A stretch of DNA of 64,000 nt from Conyzicola lurida (GTDB lineage: Bacteria; Actinomycetota; Actinomycetes; Actinomycetales; Microbacteriaceae). How positions within the stretch are numbered: position 1 is the stretch's first letter; each line of letters starts with the position of its first letter. The stretch spans positions 1,054,001 to 1,118,000 of the forward strand of contig NZ_JACHMJ010000001.1 of assembly GCF_014204935.1 (NCBI RefSeq), read 5' to 3'. The position numbers were made by a program, and so were the translations under genes. Below, in pieces: positions 30,041 to 41,555 of this stretch. The notes below the pieces were generated by a model. That model worked only from the letters and a program-made list of their open reading frames with translations, searched no databases and had not been told where the DNA came from.

Positions 30041-31020
30041 TCCTCTGGTGGCTGATCCCCGTGTGGATCGCGGTGGTCGCGGCCGTCGTCGTCGCGGTCG
30101 TGCTGCTGCAGCGCCGTCGCCGACGTGAGACCGCCGCCGACTCCCTTCCGATCGCCCACCGCGACCGTCTCACCGCGCTGCCGGGATACGCGCGGGCGCT
30201 ACGCCGCTACCGCACGCTGCTGCTCGGCGTCGTGGCGAGTCTCGCGGTCGTGCTGGTCGCGGCCGTCGGGCTCACGGCGCGGCCCGCGACCGTCGCCTCC
30301 GTGCAGCCCGAGCTGAGCAACCGCGACATCGTGCTCTGCCTCGACATCTCCGGCTCGATGGTCGAGTACGACAAGGAGGTGCTCGACGTGTTCGTCGACC
30401 TGGCGAAGGAGTTCACCGGCGAACGCATCTCGCTCGTCGTGTTCAACGCCTCGGCGGTCACCCGCTTCCCGCTGACGAGCGACTACTCCTACGTCGAGGC
30501 GCAGCTCACCGAGCTCCGCGCCGAGTTCGACGCGGGCGAGGACGAGTTCTACCGCGGCACCCTGTTCGGCAACGGCTCCTCGCTCGTCGGCGACGGTCTC
30601 GCCTCCTGCGCCGTGCGCTTCGACTCGCCCGACGCCGACCGCAGCCGCTCGGTGATCCTCGTGACCGACAACCTCATCGCCGGCGAACCGATCTTCACCC
30701 TGCAGCAGGCCGGTGCGCTCGCCACCGAGCGCGGCGTGCGGGTCTACGGCATCAACCCCGGCGACACCGAGGCGAAGGCGTACATGGCCGATCTCGCCGA
30801 GGAGTTCCGCAGCGTCGTCGAGACGACCGACGGCGCCTACTACGCGCTCGAAGACCCGGACGCGATCCCGTCGATCGTCTCCGAGATCACCGCGCAGCAG
30901 GCGGACGCCATCGACGCCGACCCCGAGTTCGTGCTCACCGACCAGCCGGGCCTGCTCGCGATCCTCGCGTTCCTCGGCCTCGGCGCCTTCTTCGTGCTGG
31001 CCTGGCGGGTGAAGCGATGA
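30031..31020 (+). CDS. VWA-domain membrane protein, BatA-like
   Basis: A 329-residue protein: N-terminal helix (4-27), a second near 60-80, a VWA domain with an intact MIDAS motif 'LCLDISGSM' near 100, and a C-terminal helix ('LLAILAFLGLGAFFVLAWRV'). The start GTG 30031 lies inside the end of the preceding gene. VWA domains bind protein ligands through a metal ion; here the domain lies between membrane anchors. BatA-like by order and layout. Confidence 0.88.
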   Translation: MELILWWLIPVWIAVVAAVVVAVVLLQRRRRRETAADSLPIAHRDRLTALPGYARALRRYRTLLLGVVASLAVVLVAAVGLTARPATVASVQPELSNRDIVLCLDISGSMVEYDKEVLDVFVDLAKEFTGERISLVVFNASAVTRFPLTSDYSYVEAQLTELRAEFDAGEDEFYRGTLFGNGSSLVGDGLASCAVRFDSPDADRSRSVILVTDNLIAGEPIFTLQQAGALATERGVRVYGINPGDTEAKAYMADLAEEFRSVVETTDGAYYALEDPDAIPSIVSEITAQQADAIDADPEFVLTDQPGLLAILAFLGLGAFFVLAWRVKR

Positions 31021-32063
31021 TCCTCGACCCCGTCCTCCCGATCTGGCTGCTCGCCGTGCTCGGCGCGCTGCTCGCCGGCTTCGCCGTGTGGCGCCTCGTC
31101 GACTCCGACACGGGCCGGGCCCGCCTGGCCTGGTCGCTGCGCGTGCTCGCCGTGCTGCTGCTGATGGTGGTCGCGCTGCGGCCCGTGCTGCCCGCCGAGG
31201 TCGAGCAGCCGCCCAGCGTCTCGGGCGGCCTCGAGGTGTACATCGTCGTCGACACCACGAGCAGCATGGCGGCCGAGGACTGGGATGCCGCGTCGGGCGA
31301 CGACGGTCTCGCCGCCACCCGGCTCGACGGTGTGAAGGCCGACATCGCCGCGATGGCGGAGACACTCACCGGTGCCAGCTTCTCGCTCATCACCTTCGAC
31401 GCCGAATCCGTGCAGAGGGTTCCCCTGACCTCGGATGCCACGGCACTGCGCTCGGCGGGCGACGTGCTGCAGCAGGAGATCACGGCGTACTCGCAGGGCA
31501 GCACGGTCTCCGAACCGGTCGAGCTGCTCGAATCGGTCATCGGCGCCGCCGCCGACGAGAATCCCGCACAGGAGCGGGTGCTGTTCTACCTCGGCGACGG
31601 CGAACAGACGGCGGCCACCGCGCCCGAGTCGTTCGAGGCGCTCGCGCCGCTCATCAGCGGGGGAGCGGTGCTCGGCTACGGCACCGCGGAGGGCGGCGAG
31701 ATGCGCCAGTTCAACGGGTACGACCGCCCCACGGTCGACAGCCCGTACATCGACGACTACAGCTCGGGAACCCCAGTTCCCGCCGTCTCGCGCATCGACG
31801 AGGAGCAGCTCGAGACCATCGCCGGGCAGCTCGGGGTGCGCTACCTGCACCGCGACGCCGCGACCTCGATCGACTCCCTGCTCGACGGGTTCGACGTCGG
31901 CGACGTGACCGTGCGCGAGGCCACCCGCGGCGCCCGCGTCGAGTTCTACTGGATCGCCGCCATCCCGCTCGGACTCATCGCCCTGCTCGAACTGGCGGCC
32001 CTGAGCGGCGCCGTCGTCGAACTGCGCGCGGCCCGCCGCCCGACCGAGAGGAACGGCGCATGA
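31017..32063 (+). CDS. VWA-domain membrane protein, BatB-like
   Basis: A 348-residue protein with helices at about 8-25 and 40-58, a VWA domain from about 72, and a final helix near 310-330. The MIDAS motif reads 'VVDTTSSMA', with Thr in place of the usual middle Ser, which can still coordinate metal. The start overlaps the preceding stop by 4 bases. The pair of VWA proteins probably forms a heteromeric membrane complex remodelled by the MoxR ATPase. Confidence 0.87.
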   Translation: MILDPVLPIWLLAVLGALLAGFAVWRLVDSDTGRARLAWSLRVLAVLLLMVVALRPVLPAEVEQPPSVSGGLEVYIVVDTTSSMAAEDWDAASGDDGLAATRLDGVKADIAAMAETLTGASFSLITFDAESVQRVPLTSDATALRSAGDVLQQEITAYSQGSTVSEPVELLESVIGAAADENPAQERVLFYLGDGEQTAATAPESFEALAPLISGGAVLGYGTAEGGEMRQFNGYDRPTVDSPYIDDYSSGTPVPAVSRIDEEQLETIAGQLGVRYLHRDAATSIDSLLDGFDVGDVTVREATRGARVEFYWIAAIPLGLIALLELAALSGAVVELRAARRPTERNGA

Positions 32064-32830
32064 CCCGGCTGTCGCCCGACCCCACCGAGACCGACCCCGC
32101 ACGCTTCGGCCCGGGCACAAACGGACCCCGCGAGGCCGCCACGCGCGCCCGGCGCCGGCGCCGGGCCAAGTACCTGCTCTGGTCGCTCCCGGTCGTGATC
32201 CTGCTGCTCGTCGTCGCGACGAAACTCATGGGTCCCGCGATCGTCAACCAGCCCGCGCTCGACCGCTTCGACTCCGGCGCGTACGAGTCGGCGGGGGAGA
32301 GCTGGACGTCGCTGATCGAGGGCGACAACATCGTCGAGCCCTATCTGCCGTGGTTCAACCGCGGCGACTCGCTCGCCGCCCGCGAGGACTACACGGCCGC
32401 GGTCGACGACTTCGAACGCGCGCTCGAGCTGGCCCCGGCCGACCGCGCGTGCGACGTGCGCGTCAACCTCGCCCTCAGCTGGGAATCGCTCGGGGACATC
32501 TACGTCGCGGGCGGATACTTCCAGGGCGCCATCCAACTCTACGAACAGGCGAAAGCCGTCATCGCCGAGGGGGAGGACTGCGACCCGCTCGAGCCCTCGG
32601 GTCAGGCGCTGGCCGAGGCCGGGCCGCGCGTGCAGGCCAAGATCGACCAGTCCGAGCAACTGCGCGACGCGCTCGAGCAACAGCAGGGCGAAGGGCCGGG
32701 CACCCAGCAGGAGCAGCTCGACCAGCTCGGCCAGCAAGAGCAGCAGTCCGAGCAGGAAAAGGCGACGGGGGATGCCGCAGACCGGGGTGAAGAGGGCGGC
32801 CAATCGGGCTACACGGAGAAGCCCTGGTAG
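32060..32830 (+). CDS. TPR-containing membrane protein, BatC-like
   Basis: A 256-residue protein: one helix at about 40-60, then tetratricopeptide-like repeats ('FNRGDSLAAREDYTAAVDDF', 'GGYFQGAIQLYEQAKAVI'), then a Gln/Glu-rich tail. Start ATG 32060 overlaps the previous stop by 4 bases and has GAGAGGAACGG upstream. TPR proteins close Bat operons and probably scaffold the complex outside the membrane. The low-complexity tail ends in '...SGYTEKPW'. Confidence 0.83.
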   Translation: MTRLSPDPTETDPARFGPGTNGPREAATRARRRRRAKYLLWSLPVVILLLVVATKLMGPAIVNQPALDRFDSGAYESAGESWTSLIEGDNIVEPYLPWFNRGDSLAAREDYTAAVDDFERALELAPADRACDVRVNLALSWESLGDIYVAGGYFQGAIQLYEQAKAVIAEGEDCDPLEPSGQALAEAGPRVQAKIDQSEQLRDALEQQQGEGPGTQQEQLDQLGQQEQQSEQEKATGDAADRGEEGGQSGYTEKPW

Positions 32831-32921
32831 CACGAGGGCCCGACGCTCGGGTAACTTAGTCTGAGGTATTCGCGACCCAGAGGCCGCGAACCTACAGAAA
32901 CCTGAATAGTGGAGGCCCTCA

Positions 32922-33926
32922 GTGGACATCGATCTGAGCGTGCTGCGTCTCATGGAACGAGAGCGCGAAATTCCCTTCGAGGAACTCGCGCACATCATCG
33001 AGCAGGCCATTCTCACGGCCTATCTCAAGCACTCCGAAGAGAGTGAGCAGACTCCCGGCGAGGCGTTGCCATCACAGGCGCGCGTTCACCTGGACCGCAA
33101 GACCGGACACGTGAGCGTGTTCGTGGCAGAGCGCGACGACGAGGGAAACGTCGTCGGCGAAGCAGAAGACAGCCCGAGCGACTTCGGCCGCATCGCCGCC
33201 TTCGCTGCCAAGCAGGTCATCAACCAGCGCCTGCGCGACATCGCCGACGAGCACATCCTCGGCGAGTTCCGCGGACGCGAAGGCGACATCGTGGCCGGCA
33301 TCATCCAGCAGGGGCCCAACCCCCGCATGATCCACGTCGACCTCGGCACCATCGAGGCGATCCTGCCTCCCGAGGAGCAGGTGCCGAGCGAGTCGTACGC
33401 GCACGGCAGCCGCCTGCGCGTCTACGTGACGAGCGTCGCCAAGGGGGCGAAGGGCCCGCAGATCACCGTGAGCCGTACGCACCCCGCGCTCGTGCGCAAG
33501 CTCTTCGCACTCGAGGTGCCGGAGATCGCCAGCGGACTGGTCGAGATCACCTCGCTCGCCCGTGAAGCGGGACACCGCACCAAGATGGCCGTGCGTGCCA
33601 CCGAGGCCGGCATAAACGCCAAGGGCTCGTGCATCGGCGAACTCGGACAGCGCGTGCGCGCGGTCTCGGCCGAACTGGGCGACGAGAAGATCGACATCGT
33701 CGACTACTCCGAAGACCTGGCCACGTTCGTCGCCAACGCGCTGTCGCCCGCCCGGGTCACCAGTTCGTACGTGATCGACGAGTCGACGAAGGCCGTTCGC
33801 GCCCTCGTTCCCGACTACCAGCTGTCGCTCGCGATCGGCAAGGAGGGCCAGAACGCCCGCCTCGCCGCGAAGCTGACGGGCGCGCGGATCGATATCCAGC
33901 CGGATTCGATTCTCGAAGACAACTAG
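32922..33926 (+). CDS. nusA: transcription termination/antitermination factor NusA
   Basis: A 334-residue NusA: N-terminal polymerase-binding domain, S1 domain (about 110-180, '[20 protein letters not shown]'), and two KH domains ('[14 protein letters not shown]', '[20 protein letters not shown]'). It lacks the C-terminal acidic repeats of enterobacterial NusA, as usual in actinobacteria. GTG 32922 has GGAGG at about 10 bases. The usual upstream rimP is missing; the Bat-type operon precedes instead. The last 31 bases of the gene are duplicated 109 bases downstream. Confidence 0.96.
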   Translation: MDIDLSVLRLMEREREIPFEELAHIIEQAILTAYLKHSEESEQTPGEALPSQARVHLDRKTGHVSVFVAERDDEGNVVGEAEDSPSDFGRIAAFAAKQVINQRLRDIADEHILGEFRGREGDIVAGIIQQGPNPRMIHVDLGTIEAILPPEEQVPSESYAHGSRLRVYVTSVAKGAKGPQITVSRTHPALVRKLFALEVPEIASGLVEITSLAREAGHRTKMAVRATEAGINAKGSCIGELGQRVRAVSAELGDEKIDIVDYSEDLATFVANALSPARVTSSYVIDESTKAVRALVPDYQLSLAIGKEGQNARLAAKLTGARIDIQPDSILEDN

Positions 33927-34033
33927 ACGATCGGGCTGGATCTCGACCCGCGCGCAGTACGCGAGACGCGCCAGCGTCGCAGCGGCTGGACTATCACCCA
34001 GCATCCAGCCCGATTCGATTCTCGAAGACAACT
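33894..34033 (+). repeat. direct repeat of the nusA 3' end with alternative pairing arm
   Basis: 33894-33924 (the end of nusA) recurs at 34003-34033 with one mismatch; the second copy even keeps the reading 'DSILEDN' and a stop. Between them 33930-33941 (ATCGGGCTGGAT) is a perfect inverted complement of 34003-34014 and a one-mismatch complement of 33894-33905. The same arm can therefore pair upstream or downstream. Confidence 0.75.
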
Positions 34034-34041
34034 GATCGCGA

Positions 34042-34086
34042 GGTCGCTGGGCCTGTCGAAGCGCCGCTTCGACAGGCCCAGCGACC
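34042..34086. repeat. perfect 21-bp palindrome of a dispersed family
   Basis: Arms 34042-34062 (starting GGTCGCTGGGCCTGTCGAAG) and 34066-34086 with loop GCC. No T-run follows. It lies between nusA and ylxR and shares the core CTTCGACA...GCGACC with 16851-16917. Confidence 0.8.
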
Positions 34087-34117
34087 GAACAGGTCCGACC
34101 GCCAAACAGGGGGTAGT

Positions 34118-34393
34118 ATGGATCCCGTTAGAACTTGCCTCGGCTGCCGAGCGCGCGCCGACCGATCCGCACTACTGCGGGTAGTCGTGCGCGATGGCGT
34201 TGTGGTCGCTGATCCGTCGGCGATACTTCCCGGCCGAGGTGCGTGGGTCCATCCCACGGTTCAGTGCGTAGAAGCCTCAGTGAAACGCAAGGCCTTTGGC
34301 CGGGCGTTTCGTTCGAGTGTCGCGGTCGATACCGCGCAGCTTCTCGCAGTTGGAGGAGTCTCACCGAGACTCCATGAAGAACAGGCTGATTGA
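34118..34393 (+). CDS. ylxR: YlxR family RNA-binding protein
   Basis: A 91-residue DUF448/YlxR protein. Signature 'RTCLGCRARADRSALLRVV' at residues 5-23 and 'PGRGAWVHP' near 38. The start ATG 34118 follows AGGGGGTAGT. YlxR binds RNA and is conserved between nusA and infB; in some bacteria it affects RNase P. The open frame continues far upstream inside nusA but that part is a shadow. The last codons are followed by an 87-base leader before infB. Confidence 0.93.
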   Translation: MDPVRTCLGCRARADRSALLRVVVRDGVVVADPSAILPGRGAWVHPTVQCVEASVKRKAFGRAFRSSVAVDTAQLLAVGGVSPRLHEEQAD

Positions 34394-34448
34394 CCTATGG
34401 ACAACTAATGAGCGGCTCGAAATGAGTTCCGTCCACTAATGGTCTGCC

Positions 34449-34474
34449 CCTGTCCGGGTGCAGACCCAGACAGG
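34449..34474 (+). promoter_or_regulatory. hairpin covering the infB ribosome binding site
   Basis: CCTGTC (34449-34454) pairs with GACAGG (34469-34474), and GGGT (56-59) with ACCC (64-67), loop GCAG, one C/A mismatch. The 3' arm includes the first bases of AGGAG (34472-34476). A competing 7-bp stem GGTCTGC/GCAGACC (34441-34447 with 34460-34466) excludes it. This looks like a translational control switch; that role is inferred. Confidence 0.5.
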
Positions 34475-34480
34475 AGAATT

Positions 34481-37252
<2,772 letters not shown>

Positions 37253-37269
37253 TACCCCGGTGAGAACGT

Positions 37270-37303
37270 CGATTGGGCAGGTCGCTTGCGGCCTGCCCAA
37301 TCG
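37270..37303 (+). terminator. stem-loop between infB and rbfA
   Basis: CGATTGGGCAGG (37270-37281) and CCTGCCCAATCG (37292-37303) form a perfect 12-bp stem with a 10-base loop. No T-run follows, so it may attenuate, pause or protect rather than fully terminate before rbfA. Confidence 0.6.
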
Positions 37304-37328
37304 GCCCTTAACTATCAAGGAGCTCCAC

Positions 37329-37832
<504 letters not shown>

Positions 37833-37865
37833 CGTCGCGCCCGTACAACCGTGCTGCTGAACCGG

Positions 37866-37897
37866 CGCCGCGCTGTCGGATAACCGACAGGGCGGCG
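37866..37897. terminator. bidirectional stem-loop between rbfA and mutY
   Basis: CTGTCGG (37873-37879) and CCGACAG (37884-37890), loop ATAA; the stem continues after one mismatch with CGCCGC/GCGGCG. It serves both convergent genes. Confidence 0.7.
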
Positions 37898-37915
37898 GCG
37901 ATCGCGCAGCGGGGG

Positions 37916-38779
37916 TCAGCGGGGCAGCTCGTACGCGCCGTCGACCGCGACGACGAGGCCGTCGGCGAGCAGGCCCGCCAGCGCGCGCTCGCGCTGCTCG
38001 TCGATCGCCCACACCGCGCGCACCTCGGTGGCGGTCACGGGGATGTCGCTCGCCCGCAGCTCGGCCATGATCAGCCCGCGCACCTGTCTGTCGGACCCCT
38101 CGAACTTCTTCTGCGTCGCCGCGCGCTTGCCCTCGTAGGCCGGGTAGCCGGCCGCGCGCCAGGCGCACTGCGCGGCGATCGGGCAGGAGTCGCACTTGGG
38201 CGAGCGGGCCGTGCAGACCAGCGCCCCGAGCTCCATGATCGAGATGTTCGCGAGCCGGGCCTCGGCCACCGACTCGGGCAGGACCGCCTCCATGTCGACG
38301 AGGTCGCGCTTGGCGGCGGGGCCGGCCTCGCCCTGCCCCAGCACGGCACGGGCGATGACCCGCCGGATATTGATGTCGACGACCGGATGCCGGTGGCCGA
38401 ACGCGAACACCGCCACGGCGCGCGCGGTGTAGTCGCCCACCCCCGGCAGGGCCAGCAGCGACGGCACATCCTCGGGCACGACGCCGCCGTGCCGCTCGGT
38501 GATCGCGACGGCGGCGGCGTGCAGGTTGAGCGCGCGCCGCGGATAGCCGAGACTCGCCCAGGCGCGCACAGCGTCGCCCGACGGGGCCGCCGCCAGGTCG
38601 GCGGGGGTTGGCCAGCGTTCCAGCCACTCTTCGAGCCGAGGGATCACCCGCACCACGGGCGTCTGCTGCAGCATGAATTCGCTCACCAGCGTGCCCCACG
38701 CCGAAAAACCGGGCCGGCGCCACGGAAGGTCGCGGCCGTTGTCGACGAACCAGTCGCTGACTGCGGGTGCGATGCTCAC
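37916..38779 (-). CDS. mutY: A/G-specific adenine glycosylase
   Basis: A 287-residue base-excision repair enzyme removing adenine opposite 8-oxoguanine. Catalytic region 'SEFMLQQTPVVRVIPRLEEW' near 34, helix-hairpin-helix 'LPGVGDYTARAVAVFAFG' near 110 with the catalytic Asp in 'HPVVDINIRRV', and the [4Fe-4S] ligands 'CTARSPKCDSCPIAAQC' near 190. It is shorter than E. coli MutY (350) and lacks most of the C-terminal NUDIX-like domain. The GTG start has a TAGAGT box six bases upstream. Confidence 0.94.
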   Translation of the reverse strand: MSIAPAVSDWFVDNGRDLPWRRPGFSAWGTLVSEFMLQQTPVVRVIPRLEEWLERWPTPADLAAAPSGDAVRAWASLGYPRRALNLHAAAVAITERHGGVVPEDVPSLLALPGVGDYTARAVAVFAFGHRHPVVDINIRRVIARAVLGQGEAGPAAKRDLVDMEAVLPESVAEARLANISIMELGALVCTARSPKCDSCPIAAQCAWRAAGYPAYEGKRAATQKKFEGSDRQVRGLIMAELRASDIPVTATEVRAVWAIDEQRERALAGLLADGLVVAVDGAYELPR

Positions 38780-38785
38780 ACCCCC

Positions 38786-38791
38786 ACTCTA
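38786..38791 (-). promoter_or_regulatory. -10 box of mutY (leaderless)
   Basis: TAGAGT on the minus strand, six bases before GTG 38779; it lies 9 bases from the oppositely oriented box of the next gene. Confidence 0.5.
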
Positions 38792-38800
38792 AGCTCGGCG

Positions 38801-38806
38801 TAGGCT
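38801..38806 (+). promoter_or_regulatory. -10 box of the uridine-kinase-like gene (leaderless)
   Basis: TAGGCT, six bases before ATG 38813, within the 33-base divergent gap. Confidence 0.5.
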
Positions 38807-38812
38807 GGCCGA

Positions 38813-39487
38813 ATGACCACATGGGCGCCCCAGAAGAAGGACACGCTCGCCGCCCTCGCCGACGAGATCCTGCACAACTACGGCCGCGGCCGCGCTACCG
38901 TCGCGGTGGACGGCACCGACGTCGCCGGGACGACGGAATTCGCCGACGAACTGGCCGCCGCCATGCGGCTCAAGGGCCACACTGTCTTCCGCGCGTCGAT
39001 CGAGGGCTTTCACCGTCCGCGCGCCGACCGCTACGCCCGCGGGCGCGACTCGGCCGAGGGTTTCTACCGCGACTCCTACGACTACCTGACCTTCCAGCGC
39101 ACGCTCATCGAGCCGTTCCGCATGGCGGGCAGCACGGGCTTCGTGCCGGCCGCGTTCGACGTGCGGCGCGACGCGCAGATCGAGCCGACGTGGCTCACCG
39201 GCCCGGCGGACGCGCTACTCGTCGTCGACGGCAACTTCCTGCAGCGTCCCGAGTTGCGGGGTCTCTGGAACTACTCGGTCTGGCTCGACATCCCCGACTA
39301 CGTCGCCGACGACAGACGCGCCGCCCGCGACCTCGCCGACCCGAATCCCCGCCCCGAGCGCAACCTGCGCTACAGCGGCGCCCAGGAGCTCTACCGGGCC
39401 GAATCCCACCCGCGCCGCAGCGCGACAGCGATCATCAACAACGCCGACGTCGAGCACCCGCGACGCGTGTTCGCCGACAGTTGCTAG
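38813..39487 (+). CDS. uridine-kinase-like P-loop protein with degenerate Walker A
   Basis: A 224-residue protein related to uridine kinases and P-loop NMP kinases: 'VAVDGTDVAG' at the P-loop position, 'FHRPRADRYARGRDSAEGFY' near 65, 'LLVVDGNFLQRPEL' near 140, and 'NPRPERNLRYSGAQELY' near 182. The P-loop reads G34-T-D-V-A-G-T40-T41, with Thr instead of the lysine that binds the ATP phosphates. Either phosphate transfer is weak or lost, or the protein has another role. The rest of the fold looks intact. Divergent from mutY. Confidence 0.78.
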   Translation: MTTWAPQKKDTLAALADEILHNYGRGRATVAVDGTDVAGTTEFADELAAAMRLKGHTVFRASIEGFHRPRADRYARGRDSAEGFYRDSYDYLTFQRTLIEPFRMAGSTGFVPAAFDVRRDAQIEPTWLTGPADALLVVDGNFLQRPELRGLWNYSVWLDIPDYVADDRRAARDLADPNPRPERNLRYSGAQELYRAESHPRRSATAIINNADVEHPRRVFADSC

Positions 39488-39509
39488 AGAGCCGACAGCT
39501 GCTGACGGG

Positions 39510-40505
39510 TCACTCGCTCGCCGTCGCCACCCGCGCCACGACGACCTCCGGTACGAGGAACGCCTTGCTGGCCTCCACCTCGTGCACGAGCCGCACGATG
39601 AGCGCGTTGACCGGCGTCGGCACGCCCGCGCGCAGGCCGGCGGCCACCACGGCGCCGTTGAGGTAGTCCACCTCGGTCGGCTGGCCGCGGCGCAGGCTCT
39701 GCAGCGTCGACCCCGGGTTCGGCGTCGTGCCCATGCGGCGGCGCATCAGGCGGGGGAGCGCCTCGGCGGCGCCGATCGGCAGGGCCGAGAACAGCCCGAG
39801 CCGGGCGCGGCCGAGACCGCCGAGCGAGGCGAACCGCACGCCGAGCGCGTTCGCCACGTCGACGCTCTCCCGCATGCTCGTGGTGAGCACGCGGCGCAGG
39901 CCGCGGTGCGCGATGGTGTCCTGCACGCTGAGGCCGGTGACCGCCGGCAGGGCGTTGATCTGGTTGACCACGAGCTTGGTCCACTGGGCGCCGGCGAAGT
40001 CGTCGACGCGGGTCACCGGCATCACCGCGCCCAGCACCTTCGCCACGGCCTTGACCACGGCGGCATCGTCGCCGCCGAGGAACGTCGGGTTGGCCGTGGT
40101 GATGGTGACCTCGCCGGGGGAGAGGAACGACGCGGCGAACATCGCCAGCCCGCCGACCACGGGGGAGAGCGGCGCGGCCAGGCGCGCGATGGCGATGCCG
40201 TCGAGGCCGTTCTGCACGACGAGGATGGGGGCCTCCCCGATGACGGAGAGGTTCGCGGTGATGGCGGCCGCGGCATCCTGCGCCTTGGTCGTCACGATCA
40301 CGAGCTCGGGAGCGACCGTCAGCACCTCGCCGGCGGCGACCGGCGCGACGTGGGAGCCCCACGCCCCGCCCAACCGGATGCCCGATTCGCGGATGGCGTC
40401 GAGGTGCGCGCCGCGCGCGGTCACCTCGATCTCGTGCCCGCCTCTGTGCAGCAGGGCGGCCATGGCACCGCCGACGGCGCCAGCCCCGATTACCGCAATT
40501 CGCAT
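39510..40505 (-). CDS. 2-dehydropantoate 2-reductase family protein
   Basis: A 331-residue ketopantoate reductase (PanE/ApbA) family enzyme. NADP-binding 'AVIGAGAVGGAMAALL' at residues 4-19, 'VTTKAQDAAAAI' near 71, 'VVQNGLDG' near 95, and the catalytic-lysine region 'AQWTKLVVNQINAL' near 176. PanE makes pantoate for coenzyme A with NADPH. No other pantothenate gene is nearby, and this family includes other oxidoreductases, so the substrate is not certain. The ATG start has a TAGGCT box six bases upstream. Confidence 0.85.
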   Translation of the reverse strand: MRIAVIGAGAVGGAMAALLHRGGHEIEVTARGAHLDAIRESGIRLGGAWGSHVAPVAAGEVLTVAPELVIVTTKAQDAAAAITANLSVIGEAPILVVQNGLDGIAIARLAAPLSPVVGGLAMFAASFLSPGEVTITTANPTFLGGDDAAVVKAVAKVLGAVMPVTRVDDFAGAQWTKLVVNQINALPAVTGLSVQDTIAHRGLRRVLTTSMRESVDVANALGVRFASLGGLGRARLGLFSALPIGAAEALPRLMRRRMGTTPNPGSTLQSLRRGQPTEVDYLNGAVVAAGLRAGVPTPVNALIVRLVHEVEASKAFLVPEVVVARVATASE

Positions 40506-40511
40506 GCTCCC

Positions 40512-40517
40512 AGCCTA
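40512..40517 (-). promoter_or_regulatory. -10 box of the ketopantoate reductase gene (leaderless)
   Basis: TAGGCT on the minus strand, six bases before ATG 40505. The spacer GGGAGC also contains a purine run that could act as a ribosome site. Confidence 0.45.
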
Positions 40518-40637
40518 CGTGCCGCTCCCGTGCGTCGGCTGCGGGCGCGCCTCCGGCTGATACCCTCGGGATGCTGAATAAACGACGTGATCGGCCAGAA
40601 AAATGAACGACGACAACCAGACAGAATCGACGAGAGC

Positions 40638-41555
40638 ATGAAGCCGCCGACGAACCCGGCAAGCGGCATCCTGCTGGTCGACAAGCCGCAGGGCCTCACC
40701 AGCCACGATGTCGTCTCCCGCACCCGCAAGCTCGCGGGGACCCGCAAGATCGGCCACGCCGGAACCCTCGACCCCATGGCCACGGGCCTGCTCGTGCTCG
40801 GCATGAACTCGTCGACCCGCCTGCTCACCTACGTCGTCGGACTCGGCAAGGAATACTTCGCCACGGTGCGTCTCGGGCAGTCCAGCGACACGGATGACGC
40901 GGAGGGCACCCTCGGCGAGGCGGCCGACGCCGTGCAGCTCGCGGGGCTCGACGACGAGGCGGTGCGCGCCGGCATCGCCGCGCTCACCGGGGAGATCCAG
41001 CAGGTGCCGTCGAGCTTCAGCGCCATCAAGGTCGACGGCAAGCGTGCCTACGCCCTCGCCCGGGCCGGCGAAGAGGTCGAACTCGTCGCCCGCACGGTGA
41101 CGATCCACGCCTTCGAGGTGCTCGAGATCCGTCGCGACGCCGGATTCGTCGACGTCGACGTACGGGTCGAGTGCTCGAGCGGCACCTACATCCGCGCCCT
41201 CGCCCGCGACCTCGGTGGCGACCTCGGCGTGGGCGGACACCTGACCGCCCTGCGCCGGTCGAAGGTCGGCCCGTTCGACGTGACGGATGCCGCGACGCTC
41301 GAGGACCTCGTGGTGGACGACCGACTGCTCACGCCCGCGAGCGTGGCGACCGCGCTCTTCCCGACCCGCGCGCTCGAGGAGCAGGACGTCGTCGACCTCG
41401 TCCACGGCAAGCGCGTGCAGCTGCCCGACCTCGAGGGCACCGAGGGGCCGATCGCCGGTCTCGCCCCCGACGGCCGGCTCGTCGGGCTGCTCGAGATGAG
41501 GGGGGCTTCCGCCAAGCCTCTCGTCAACTTCCCGACCGACGAGGTGCTCGCGTGA
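40638..41555 (+). CDS. truB: tRNA pseudouridine-55 synthase
   Basis: A 305-residue TruB making pseudouridine 55 in the tRNA T-loop. N-terminal 'GILLVDKPQGLTSHDVVSRT' at 10-29, catalytic Asp in 'GHAGTLDPMATGLL' near 44, 'VPSSFSAIKVDGKRAYALAR' near 120, and 'CSSGTYIRALARDLG' near 180. ATG 40638 is preferred over ATG 40587 because the family starts just before 'ILLVDKP'. In many bacteria truB directly follows rbfA; here three genes intervene. The stop shares bases with the next start. Confidence 0.95.
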   Translation: MKPPTNPASGILLVDKPQGLTSHDVVSRTRKLAGTRKIGHAGTLDPMATGLLVLGMNSSTRLLTYVVGLGKEYFATVRLGQSSDTDDAEGTLGEAADAVQLAGLDDEAVRAGIAALTGEIQQVPSSFSAIKVDGKRAYALARAGEEVELVARTVTIHAFEVLEIRRDAGFVDVDVRVECSSGTYIRALARDLGGDLGVGGHLTALRRSKVGPFDVTDAATLEDLVVDDRLLTPASVATALFPTRALEEQDVVDLVHGKRVQLPDLEGTEGPIAGLAPDGRLVGLLEMRGASAKPLVNFPTDEVLA

